In this document: positions 1 through 6,596 of the stretch, in pieces
How positions within the stretch are numbered: the stretch's first letter is position 1
Layout: each line of letters starts with the position of its first letter
Assembly (NCBI GenBank): GCA_900313155.1
Contig: OMQE01000051.1
Span: forward strand, 1-11,003
Source: an uncultured Rhodospirillaceae bacterium
Lineage (GTDB): Bacteria > Pseudomonadota > Alphaproteobacteria > RF32 > CAG-239
Direction: 5' to 3'
DNA: 11,003 bases
Position numbers and translations under genes: made by a program
The notes under the pieces: model-generated
Databases searched by the model: none
What the model was told of the DNA's origin: nothing
The model's input: only the letters and a program-made list of their open reading frames with translations

Positions 1-1512
1 AATTTGGTGCAAAAACAAGCGCTGGAAGTTGCTGCCGCAGAAAGATCTTATGCTGCCGATGCTTTGAAGTTGTTCAATATGTTGAACGGTGTTGCCGGTT
101 CAAACGGTTTAGACAAGGAGCCGGTAGAAATTTTTGAGGGTATTCATCAATATAAAGGGTGCAATTTTTATCCGACCGATATGGATGAGGCAGAATTTCA
201 TCAAATTATTGAAAAAATGCTTGATGAGGGAAAAGTTGCTGATGTGCAAAATATTTTGAGTGCGCGCACCATGGTTCGTCGCGCCGATGATGAGCTGAAA
301 GCCATTGATTATACCGAATATTTTGCTGATGAATTTTCAGAAATTGCTAATGAATTAGAGTGTGCCGCTCATTATACGACCGATGATTTGTTCAAAGACT
401 ATTTAGGTTGGCAGGCTCAGGCATTTTTGCAAAACAATGAAGAAATGGACATTTTAGCCGACAAGCATTGGGCTCAGATGCAAGAAACACCGCTTGAATT
501 TACGGTCAGCCGTGAAAATTATGATGACAAGATGACACCAACACTGTTTTCAAACAAGGCGTTGTGCGCACGTCTCAATGAGTTTGGGATTAAACCGGTG
601 CCGAAAGATATGCTTGGCGTGCGTGTGGGTGTTGTCAATAAGGAAGGAACAGCTTTGTTACTCAAGTTCAAAGATGAAATGATGAAGTTAGCTTCTTTAA
701 TGCCGTTTGCCGACCAATATACACAAAATGTCGGTGGTCAAAAAGGGTTAAAACAAACAATGGTTGATGCCGATATTGCGGCGCTGACCGGTGATTATGC
801 TCTTTGCCGCGGCGGTATTACCACGGCGCAAAATTTACCAAACAACGATAAACCGGCTCTGCAACGTGGCGGCGGTCGTCGTAACGTTTATCATCGGCAA
901 GTTCGTGCCAGTGTTGATAAGAGCAAAACACAAAAAATTCTGGATGCACTGGTGGCGCCGGAATTGCATCAATATTACGACAAAGAAGCGGATCATCTGT
1001 TTGTTATTGGGCATGAAAACGGGCATTCGCTCGGGCCGGACAGTAGCTATCAGACAGCGCTTGGCATTTATCAGCATATTATTGAAGAACATAAAGCAGA
1101 TATGATTTCGGCGACGATGATGCCGGAATATGTTAAAGCCGGTATTATCAACGAGGAACAGCTCAAAAAAATTTATGCCACATGGATAATCGGGCGGCAC
1201 TTTATGGTGGCTTTTCCGAATGATATGGAGGCGCATCGGGTGGCAGATTTGATTGAATATAATTTCTTGAATGAATATGGTGCTTTTTGGTTTGATGCAG
1301 ATAAAAAATTGCATATTGATTTTGATAAGATGAAGTCCGGTTCGCGTGCTTTGTTGACTGAAACGATACGTGTTCAACTTTCAAAATCGCCGGAAACAGC
1401 CAAAGAGTTTGTTGACCGTTGGACCAATTGGGGCGAAATGAATCAATATATTGCCGATTTTAAGAAACAATTAGGGATTAAGCCTTATATTGAAATTCAG
1501 TCATATTTTTAA
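1..1512 (+). CDS. M49-like zinc metallopeptidase (dipeptidyl peptidase III / Nudix-3-type peptidase domain), 5' end missing
   Basis: The reading frame is open from the first base, so the true start probably lies upstream; the TTG at 4 has no visible ribosome binding site. Numbering from that TTG, the product has a zinc-peptidase HExxH motif (HENGH, residues 337-341), followed 20 residues later by EEHKAD (361-366). In the M49 family the two histidines and the second glutamate of an EE-x-[RK]-A-[ED] motif bind zinc, and the glutamate of HExxH is catalytic. Classical DPP III has a six-residue HExxGH motif. The five-residue form and the following SLGP resemble the peptidase domain found in plant Nudix-3-like proteins and their bacterial relatives. 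No signal peptide or membrane segment is visible in the part present, so a cytoplasmic peptidase acting on short peptides is likely. The next gene starts 15 bases downstream and is probably co-transcribed. The family call is fairly secure; the substrate is unknown. Confidence 0.75.
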   Translation, partial: NLVQKQALEVAAAERSYAADALKLFNMLNGVAGSNGLDKEPVEIFEGIHQYKGCNFYPTDMDEAEFHQIIEKMLDEGKVADVQNILSARTMVRRADDELKAIDYTEYFADEFSEIANELECAAHYTTDDLFKDYLGWQAQAFLQNNEEMDILADKHWAQMQETPLEFTVSRENYDDKMTPTLFSNKALCARLNEFGIKPVPKDMLGVRVGVVNKEGTALLLKFKDEMMKLASLMPFADQYTQNVGGQKGLKQTMVDADIAALTGDYALCRGGITTAQNLPNNDKPALQRGGGRRNVYHRQVRASVDKSKTQKILDALVAPELHQYYDKEADHLFVIGHENGHSLGPDSSYQTALGIYQHIIEEHKADMISATMMPEYVKAGIINEEQLKKIYATWIIGRHFMVAFPNDMEAHRVADLIEYNFLNEYGAFWFDADKKLHIDFDKMKSGSRALLTETIRVQLSKSPETAKEFVDRWTNWGEMNQYIADFKKQLGIKPYIEIQSYF

Positions 1513-1527
1513 CGGAGAACATGGACG

Positions 1528-1932
1528 ATGTTTAAAAAACTTGTGGCCGGCGAATATAGTTTAGCAAAAACGTTTTGGTTGTTCGGTGTGGTTGGCTTTT
1601 TTGTATTTATGCTGATAACCGGCATTACCCACAGTTCTTTTGCTCACGCCGTCTGCGGTTTAGCGCGTAATAGTTCGCGTTGCGTGCAAAATATCAACGT
1701 GCTATACTACATCATGTCGAACTTTATCAATTTGCTGTTACGCGGCGGCAGTATTGCGACATTGTTGATGTTACATCTTATTGCCAGCGGTTGTTTTGGT
1801 GCGTATGCCATTATTGTTTTACGTGGTCTATGGAAGAGCGCCAAAAGCTATGAGGGCTCGAAAGTGTGGGTTTGGCTGGCTAAAATCGGGATAGTAGGGT
1901 TGGTTATTTTTTCTCTCCGTCTCATTTTATAA
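1528..1932 (+). CDS. small integral membrane protein, unknown function
   Basis: This 134-residue protein starts at an ATG preceded by GGAG (1514-1517) at suitable spacing. The N-terminus has a short amphipathic lead with the motif EYSLAKTFWLFG (residues 8-19), which I recall from small uncharacterised proteobacterial membrane proteins. Hydrophobic segments lie at about residues 15-36, 60-72, 76-100 and 114-134, giving three or four membrane spans. A basic loop, GLWKSAKSYEG, precedes the last span. Two cysteines (about 43 and 52) sit in the loop after the first span and could form a disulfide if that loop is periplasmic. The gene follows the M49-like peptidase by 15 bases and is probably in the same operon. 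Its stop codon falls inside an inverted copy of the local repeat element. No function can be assigned. Confidence 0.75.
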   Translation: MFKKLVAGEYSLAKTFWLFGVVGFFVFMLITGITHSSFAHAVCGLARNSSRCVQNINVLYYIMSNFINLLLRGGSIATLLMLHLIASGCFGAYAIIVLRGLWKSAKSYEGSKVWVWLAKIGIVGLVIFSLRLIL

Positions 1933-1976
1933 AACTCGTCTAATGGCTTACTACTTGTTGTTTTTTTCCTTTTGTA
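1930..1976 (-). repeat. inverted, degenerate copy of a ~50-base paired-hairpin element
   Basis: Read on the minus strand, this 47-base stretch aligns over its length with the two direct copies downstream. It shares TAAGC-CATTAG-CGAGTTTTA (one gap, one mismatch against copy 2069-2118), a central CAAC and the outer TACA, but the first hairpin is largely eroded. It overlaps the stop codon of the membrane protein gene (1930-1932). It faces copy 1986-2035 across nine bases, so the two could pair as one long imperfect hairpin. The region 1933-2259 contains no convincing gene. Confidence 0.6.
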
Positions 1977-1985
1977 CCTTTTTTG

Positions 1986-2035
1986 TACACGTCGTCAAAA
2001 AACAACGGCGCATTAAGCTCACTATCCGAGTTTTA
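1986..2035 (+). repeat. ~50-base paired-hairpin element, direct copy 1
   Basis: This copy is identical to 2069-2118 at 45 of 50 positions by manual alignment. It can fold into two adjacent stem-loops: CGTCGT pairing with ACGGCG (one G-T pair) around an A-rich loop, then AAGCTC pairing with GAGTTT (one G-T pair) around a seven-base loop. Four of the five differences from the other copy fall in loops or in the spacer, and the fifth is at the top of the first stem. This pattern suggests that structure rather than coding is conserved. Confidence 0.7.
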
Positions 2036-2068
2036 CCTTGCGTAATTATTTTTCTTTATGTATTTATC

Positions 2069-2118
2069 TACACGTCGTTAAAAAGCAACGGCGTATTAAG
2101 CTCATTAGCCGAGTTTTA
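2069..2118 (+). repeat. ~50-base paired-hairpin element, direct copy 2
   Basis: This is the second direct copy, offset 83 bases from the first. Stem 1 is CGTCGTT with AACGGCG (7 bp, loop AAAAAGC), and stem 2 is AAGCTC with GAGTTT (6 bp, loop ATTAGCC). Between and around the copies the DNA is T-rich and unrelated. The short open frames here share a peptide only because the DNA is repeated. The element could be a small mobile palindromic unit or part of a structured RNA; the sequence alone does not decide. Confidence 0.7.
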
Positions 2119-2188
2119 TTTCTGGACGTTATGGGTTGCTGTTTGTTATTTTTTGCTCGTTATTATTTTTTCTGTCTCTCTTGGCAGA

Positions 2189-2218
2189 ACGTCACCCTTG
2201 CTTGCGCAAGGGTGACGT
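2189..2218. terminator. perfect 13-bp hairpin between convergent genes, probable bidirectional terminator
   Basis: ACGTCACCCTTGC pairs perfectly with GCAAGGGTGACGT around a TTGC loop. It lies between the plus-strand membrane protein gene (ends 1932) and the minus-strand lipoprotein gene (ends 2260), where a shared terminator is expected. The T-tract is poor on either side (a loose TTGTTGTCTTAATTTT on the plus strand). A dispersed repetitive palindrome is therefore an alternative reading. Confidence 0.55.
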
Positions 2219-2259
2219 GTGTTGTTGTCTTAATTTTCGCACTAAAATGCAGTGCATTC

Positions 2260-2571
2260 CTAGTTATTGTTCAAATTACGCAAACTGTTAATGATGTTTG
2301 TGGCGTCGGTTTGCGACTGTTGGCTAATTCCCATTGATTCAAGAGCAAGTTTTTTAGCGCAGGTTGAAGCTAAATCTTGCGCCGTGGCAGTAATGCTATT
2401 GGTGAACAATGTTCCGGCTTGTAAACGGCTTTGCGCTTCGCCCAGCATACAGGTTTGCATCCGTCCGCGTACCGAAGTATCGGTTGTTGTGCCGCCGGTC
2501 AAAGAGCTCAAATTCATATCGGCACAGCCGGCCAAAGTGGTAACTAATATTGCTAAAAACAATTTTTTCAT
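2260..2571 (-). CDS. small lipoprotein, unknown function
   Basis: I start this gene at the ATG ending at 2571, not the upstream ATG at 2607. The former has a good AAAGGA ribosome binding site eight bases upstream and gives a classic lipoprotein signal: MKK, a hydrophobic stretch and the lipobox LAGC, with the lipid-modified cysteine at residue 16. Residue 17 is alanine and 18 is aspartate. The mature part is only about 88 residues, starting with a Ser/Thr/Gly-rich linker. It has two further cysteines (about 41 and 72) that could form a disulfide, then a polar tail ending in NLNNN. The first step of its maturation would be done by Lgt, encoded at 4158-4979. No known domain is recognised. It ends facing the hairpin at 2189-2218. 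Confidence 0.8.
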   Translation of the reverse strand: MKKLFLAILVTTLAGCADMNLSSLTGGTTTDTSVRGRMQTCMLGEAQSRLQAGTLFTNSITATAQDLASTCAKKLALESMGISQQSQTDATNIINSLRNLNNN

Positions 2572-2674
2572 AACATAAATCCTTTCAATTAAAGTAACTG
2601 AAAGCAATATATTTGTTTAGAGTTAAAATTTTCTGAACACATTGTCCTAATTTTTTCAGAATGCCGAAAATATT

Positions 2675-3343
2675 TTAGGCGCACAAATTACCCAACAGGT
2701 CTAAACATTCATTGATATTATCTGCGGCATAGTCAATATATTCCGAGGCTTTGTCGTTTGGTTTTCCGTGACATAAGCGAATGGTATTTAAGCCGGCTTT
2801 TTTGGCACATTCCAAATTTGAATAGCTGTCATCAACAAAAAGGCAGTTTTGCGGATTTGCGCCGATTTTGCGACAAAACTTAAGATAAACATCAGCTGTT
2901 TCGTTTTTCTTATATGCATCAAAATCTTCTACCGAATAAAAGCGTCCTTCAAAAAAATTAAACAAACCGATATGTTTTAAAATGGCCTCGCAGGCATCAT
3001 GTGAACTGGTGGAAAAAATATATTGCGGACACCGAAGATTTTCTAATTTATCAAGCAAACCTTCATAGGGTACAATCGGCATCAGATGCTGTTCTTTGCG
3101 TTTGTGATAGGCATCAAAAATTTCTTTTGGCGACACGCCGTATTTGCGCACAAAAATTTCACCGCCGTCACGATATGTTCGATATGATTCGGTTACCATG
3201 GCCTTTGCCTCGTCTATTTTTAGCGGCAAGTGCAAATCTTCGATTGCTGCTTCTGCCGTAATTTGGTCCATCAGGTCATGAAATTCCGGCGTTTCTCGAT
3301 ACAGCGTATTATCCAAGTCCCAAACAATTATTTTATTTTTCAT
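2675..3343 (-). CDS. HAD-superfamily hydrolase, pyrimidine 5'-nucleotidase-like
   Basis: This 222-residue protein has the haloacid-dehalogenase signature in order. Motif I is DLDNTLY (residues 9-15; D9 would be the nucleophile and D11 the acid/base). Motif II is the FSTSS segment near 110-114, a candidate motif III lysine is K145 or K146, and motif IV is FVDDSYSN (169-176; D171 and D172 for magnesium). The NTLY form of motif I and the helical cap between about residues 20 and 90 fit the pyrimidine 5'-nucleotidase (Sdt1/PHM8-like) subgroup, which removes phosphate from UMP, CMP or similar monophosphates. The true substrate cannot be read from sequence. No signal peptide is present, so it is cytoplasmic. 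The start has AAAGGA upstream at good spacing. It lies about 100 bases downstream of the YbjN-domain gene on the same strand and may share its transcript. Confidence 0.82.
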   Translation of the reverse strand: MKNKIIVWDLDNTLYRETPEFHDLMDQITAEAAIEDLHLPLKIDEAKAMVTESYRTYRDGGEIFVRKYGVSPKEIFDAYHKRKEQHLMPIVPYEGLLDKLENLRCPQYIFSTSSHDACEAILKHIGLFNFFEGRFYSVEDFDAYKKNETADVYLKFCRKIGANPQNCLFVDDSYSNLECAKKAGLNTIRLCHGKPNDKASEYIDYAADNINECLDLLGNLCA

Positions 3344-3447
3344 CTGTTTTCCTTTATCTTCCGCAACCCCTTTAAGATAGCCGTAAAAACCGCTATCGTC
3401 AAGCCAAAATATATAACAAAGCGCATTTGTAAATTAAAAACAAGTTT

Positions 3448-3936
3448 TTACATCATTGTCAGTGGCATTAAGGCTCGACGCGGTGAGATGTGTTGTTTAA
3501 ACACGGCATGAAAAATCGGGTAAGCGCGCTCGCATTCGGTAATGGCAATGTTAACAATTTGCGCCAATTTGTCGGCAAGATGTACATCGGCCTCGTCAAC
3601 AAACAACGAGTGGCGAAACAGCGGGGCTTTGGCTTCTTCCCAAAATGAAAAATGCCCCACCCATAAATCTTCATTAAGCAAAGCTAAAAGCTCAAATATG
3701 CTTGGGAGAGCAACATCTTCAGGCTCAATATTTATCAAGCACGAAAGATGAAGGCAGTTCATTTGCTCTTCCCATGCAAAAAAAAGGAGCATATTATCCC
3801 ACTTACCGGGAATTTGCACCACTACCTCGTTGGCGCTACGCCGTTCGGTTGAATGTTGCCGTTTAGCAAACAGGCATTCAATGTCATCAATCGGATTATA
3901 TTTCAATATATTTTCAGCGAGCATATCAATTCCCAT
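3448..3936 (-). CDS. YbjN-domain protein
   Basis: The 162-residue product matches the alphaproteobacterial YbjN-domain pattern: NPIDDIECLF near the start, VQIPGKWDNMLLFFAWEEQ (about residues 40-58), LHLSC, FELLALLNEDLWVGHFSFW (81-99), an FRHSLF strand, then ITECERAYPIFHAVF (about 132-146). The domain folds like type III secretion chaperones, but no partner is known for this branch, and no secretion genes are in the window. The protein is cytoplasmic with no membrane segment. Its C-terminus stops soon after the SPRRAL segment, slightly earlier than I remember for relatives. The ATG ending at 3936 lacks a clear ribosome binding site; the ATG ending at 3924 has GGGA seven bases upstream and may be the real start. 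It is transcribed divergently from lgt. Confidence 0.8.
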   Translation of the reverse strand: MGIDMLAENILKYNPIDDIECLFAKRQHSTERRSANEVVVQIPGKWDNMLLFFAWEEQMNCLHLSCLINIEPEDVALPSIFELLALLNEDLWVGHFSFWEEAKAPLFRHSLFVDEADVHLADKLAQIVNIAITECERAYPIFHAVFKQHISPRRALMPLTMM

Positions 3937-3989
3937 GTTTTTGGTTCGTTTTTAAGATGGCATATTTTTAATAAAAAAAACAATTTCTA

Positions 3990-4004
3990 TGGAAAAGTTT
4001 TCCA
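3990..4004. promoter_or_regulatory. 15-base palindrome in the divergent ybjN-like/lgt intergenic region
   Basis: TGGAAAAGTTTTCCA is a perfect 7-bp inverted repeat about a central G. It lies between two divergent genes, where no terminator is needed, so an operator is possible. It is followed by a T-rich stretch and could instead be an incidental hairpin. No known regulator motif is recognised. Confidence 0.3.
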
Positions 4005-4095
4005 CTTTTTTGAAATTTTTATGTTAACCTTTTGTTTATAAAAACGCTAAAACAAAGGGTTAGAAATAAAGATGTTTATAAAAATTTTTTATGTG

Positions 4096-4123
4096 TGGAT
4101 TATCTGATTTTTGTTAATATACT
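4096..4123 (+). promoter_or_regulatory. possible sigma70-type promoter for lgt
   Basis: TATACT (4118-4123) matches the -10 consensus at five of six positions. TGGATT (4096-4101), 16 bases upstream, is a weak -35 box. The start of lgt is 34 bases downstream. The surrounding DNA is very AT-rich, so chance matches are likely. Confidence 0.25.
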
Positions 4124-4157
4124 TTTAAGCAATTAGGAATAAGGAAGGCTGAAAAAA

Positions 4158-4979
4158 ATGACAGGTTTGGCATATCCGGCAGTTTCGCCGACAATTTTTT
4201 CTTTAGGTTTTTTTGAGCTGCGCTGGTATTCGTTGGCGTATTTGGTTGGCATTTTGCTCGGGTGGTGGTTGGCTTCAACACGCAATAAAAAATATGATTT
4301 AGGTTTAAGTCGGCAAAATTTAGAAGATGCCGCTTTTTACATTACACTGGGGATTATCTTGGGCGGTCGGCTCGGCTATGTGCTGTTTTACGGCAGTGCA
4401 CAATATTTGGCCGAACCGTGGCAAATTTTGGCGATTTGGCATGGCGGTATGTCTTTCCATGGCGGTATTATCGGGGTGATTATTGCCATATATTTGCTTT
4501 CTCGAAAGTTGAAATACCCGTTTTTAGGATTGACCGATTTGGTATCGCCGGTGGTTCCGATAGGCATTTTTTTAGGTCGATTGGCAAATTTCTGCAATGA
4601 TGAACTTTGGGGCAGAGTGACTGATGTGGCGTGGGCGGTGCGTTTTCCGCGTGGCGGCTATTTACCCAGACATCCGTCGCAAATTTATGAAGCTTGTATG
4701 GAAGGGATTTTGCTGTTTGCGGTGCTGAATTTGATGTGGAAGAACAAATGGTGCCGTGAACGCACAGGGTTGATTTCCGGCGCATTTTTGCTGGGATATG
4801 CCGCTTGCAGGGCTTTTGTTGAGCAGTTTCGAGAACCTGATGCACAAATCGGTTTTTTGGTCGGCCATATAACGATGGGGCAATGCTTGTCTGTTCCTGC
4901 TGTTTTTGTGGGAATATACCTTATCTGGCGGGCGGTATTTGGCTACAAAAATCATTCACAGAGTCAAAATAAAAACTAA
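4158..4979 (+). CDS. lgt: phosphatidylglycerol--prolipoprotein diacylglyceryl transferase
   Basis: Lgt moves a diacylglyceryl group from phosphatidylglycerol to the lipobox cysteine of prolipoproteins in the inner membrane, the first step of lipoprotein maturation. The 273-residue product shows the family landmarks in order: HGGMSFHGG (residues 95-103), GRLANFCNDELWGR (140-153, the Lgt signature with conserved Arg, Asn and Glu), RHPSQIYE (171-178) and FREPD (224-228). About seven hydrophobic segments are spread across the protein, as expected for this polytopic enzyme. Length is normal or slightly short. The ATG is preceded by AAGGAAGG (4141-4148). accA starts 55 bases downstream on the same strand, so co-transcription is plausible. 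A substrate, the lipoprotein at 2260-2571, is encoded nearby. Confidence 0.96.
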   Translation: MTGLAYPAVSPTIFSLGFFELRWYSLAYLVGILLGWWLASTRNKKYDLGLSRQNLEDAAFYITLGIILGGRLGYVLFYGSAQYLAEPWQILAIWHGGMSFHGGIIGVIIAIYLLSRKLKYPFLGLTDLVSPVVPIGIFLGRLANFCNDELWGRVTDVAWAVRFPRGGYLPRHPSQIYEACMEGILLFAVLNLMWKNKWCRERTGLISGAFLLGYAACRAFVEQFREPDAQIGFLVGHITMGQCLSVPAVFVGIYLIWRAVFGYKNHSQSQNKN

Positions 4980-5034
4980 ACATTTCAAAAAAATGTGTTA
5001 AACTGACGCAGAAATTTTTAATGAGGTTAATAAT

Positions 5035-6027
5035 ATGCGTGAAAACGAATCGGTTATTCTTGATTTTGAAAAAACAATTGTGGAAATTGAAGAAAAAATC
5101 AGCCATTTGCAGGCTATTTCTAACGACGATATGGATATGAGTGAAGAAATTAAAAAATTACAAAAAACACTCAAAGCCCATTCGGCCAATGTTTATAAAC
5201 ATTTGAGCCCGTGGCAAAAGGCGCAAATTGCCCGTCATCCGGAACGTCCGCATTGTTTGGATTATATTCACGCCCTTATTACCGACTTTGTGCCTTTGGC
5301 TGGAGACAGACGCTTTGCCGATGATGCCGCAATGGTTGCCGGTATAGGTTTTTTTGAGGGTATGCCGGTTGTTGTTATTGGTCAAGAAAAAGGTAATGAT
5401 TTAGATTCTCGCATCAAGTATAATTTCGGTATGGCTAAACCGGAAGGCTATCGCAAGGCACAACGTTTGATGGATATGGCTGAGAACTTCAAATTACCAA
5501 TTATATCATTGGTAGATACTGCCGGTGCATATCCGGGGGTAGATGCCGAAGCACGCGGTCAGGCCGAAGCTATTGCCGCTTCAATTGAAAAATGTTTGCA
5601 AGTTAAGGCACCGATTGTGGCTACGGTTATCGGCGAGGGCGGTTCGGGCGGTGCTATTGCTATTGCGACGGCCGATAGAGTATTGATGCTTGAACACGCC
5701 ATTTATTCAGTTATTTCGCCGGAGGGATGTGCTTCTATTTTGTGGCGTTCGGCAGAAAAGACCAAAGATGCGACCGAGGCCTTGCGCTTAACCGCACAAG
5801 ATTTGAAATCTTTCGGCATTATTGATGAAATTGTGCCGGAGCCGTTGGGTGGGGCGCATCGCAATAAGGAACAAGCGTTTGATAATTTACGTATGGCTTT
5901 GCGTAAGCAACTTAATGAGCTGGTGGGGCAAGATTATGCCAAACTTAAAAAAGCCCGTACCGAAAAATTTATGAAAATCGGAACTAAGTTTATTGAACAA
6001 GAGCAGCCGGTAAAAAAGAAAAAATAA
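5035..6027 (+). CDS. accA: acetyl-CoA carboxylase, carboxyltransferase subunit alpha
   Basis: AccA pairs with AccD to transfer the carboxyl group from carboxybiotin to acetyl-CoA, making malonyl-CoA for fatty-acid synthesis in the cytoplasm. The 330-residue product shows the whole family pattern: an N-terminal coiled helical region with EEIKKLQK (37-44), AGDRRFADD (89-97), GQEKGNDLDSRIKYNFGMAKPEGYRKA split over 116-142, SLVDTAGAYPG (158-168), the glycine-rich GEGGSGGA (200-207) that forms part of the active-site oxyanion pocket, and SVISPEGCASILW (225-237). It is about ten residues longer than E. coli AccA, mainly through a lysine-rich C-terminal tail. The start has AGGT at suitable spacing. 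Its end lies two bases from the end of the convergent YgjV-like pseudogene, with no terminator hairpin visible between them. accD is not in the window. Confidence 0.96.
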   Translation: MRENESVILDFEKTIVEIEEKISHLQAISNDDMDMSEEIKKLQKTLKAHSANVYKHLSPWQKAQIARHPERPHCLDYIHALITDFVPLAGDRRFADDAAMVAGIGFFEGMPVVVIGQEKGNDLDSRIKYNFGMAKPEGYRKAQRLMDMAENFKLPIISLVDTAGAYPGVDAEARGQAEAIAASIEKCLQVKAPIVATVIGEGGSGGAIAIATADRVLMLEHAIYSVISPEGCASILWRSAEKTKDATEALRLTAQDLKSFGIIDEIVPEPLGGAHRNKEQAFDNLRMALRKQLNELVGQDYAKLKKARTEKFMKIGTKFIEQEQPVKKKK

Positions 6028-6029
6028 AA

Positions 6030-6516
6030 CTATTGTCGATTTTTGATTATTTGTAATATAGTCCAAAAACACAACACAATACAAGCAATAGCGGAAGGAT
6101 ACGCCTGAACATAGGCGTTATGTATAAACCACAACAACATGTTGATGACCAGTGCATAGCGCATTTGTTGTTCGTTTTTAGTCAGGTAGATGCATATTGT
6201 ACAGCTTGCTGAAGCAATAATCGGCAGCCACCCGATTATTCCTAAATTGTCGGCATATAAACCGACAAAAACACCTAAAAACAGCAAGATTACAGTTATT
6301 TTTTTTGTTAATTTATCCCTGATAAGACAAAATGTTGCGAACTAAACAAATAATACTAATCACCAGTGCAGCATAAGCTTGTAAAGCAATATTAGCCATA
6401 ATACCGAATCCGGTATCTCCGATTTGCCAATACATAAAGTCTTTTTTACTTTTTTTGACCGTCGAAATTGCGATACAAATTGCCGATAAAAATGAAAATA
6501 TGTTTCCAATAATCAA
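6030..6516 (-). pseudogene. YgjV-like inner-membrane protein gene, interrupted by a one-base frameshift
   Basis: Two minus-strand frames encode the two halves of one protein. The first (6313-6516) begins IIGNIFSFLSAICIAISTVKK-like and ends at RNILSYQG, and the second (6030-6287 and upstream) continues as DKLTKKITVILLFLGVFVG. Removing one G from the GGG run at 6317-6319 (CCC on the plus strand) joins them into one frame of about 160 residues with several membrane spans, as in the YgjV (Imp-YgjV) family of uncharacterised inner-membrane proteins. The 5' end is also poor: the only in-frame start near the beginning is TTG at 6516 with no good ribosome binding site. A sequencing or assembly error in the G run is an alternative. 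The gene ends two bases from accA, in the opposite direction. Confidence 0.7.
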
Positions 6517-6536
6517 ATATGCTTACATTTTGCGTT

Positions 6537-6580
6537 TTCAAAAGAAAAGTGCCGAATAAAAACTATATTTTACTCGGCAC
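6537..6580 (-). terminator. intrinsic terminator of the beta-barrel protein gene
   Basis: GTGCCGA (6549-6555) pairs with TCGGCAC (6574-6580), with further A-T pairs inside after one mismatch. Read on the minus strand, the hairpin is followed directly by TTTTCTTTTG. It lies just downstream of the stop at 6597. Confidence 0.8.
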
Positions 6581-6596
6581 CGGATATGATAATTTT

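Noticed and set aside
835..1377. Minus-strand open frame of 180 codons inside the M49-like gene
   Set aside because: It is antisense to a gene with clear catalytic motifs, has a Cys/His/Phe-rich composition typical of a shadow frame, and shows no domain.
2246..2258. Short palindrome AATGCA-G-TGCATT before the lipoprotein stop
   Set aside because: It is only six base pairs and isolated in AT-rich DNA; chance occurrence is likely.
1943..2337. Two overlapping plus-strand open frames that share the peptide HVVKKQRRIKL
   Set aside because: The shared peptide comes from the duplicated DNA element; neither frame has a ribosome binding site or a recognisable protein, and the differences between copies follow hairpin structure rather than codons.
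3376..3397. GATAGC/GCTATC hairpin between the YbjN-domain gene and the HAD hydrolase gene
   Set aside because: The stem is only six base pairs and is not followed by a T-tract on the minus strand, so it is not supported as a terminator.
6313..6516. Programmed ribosomal frameshift in the YgjV-like gene
   Set aside because: The site CAG-GGA-TAA does not resemble known +1 or -1 slippery sequences, and this family is not known to use frameshifting; a one-base indel is simpler.
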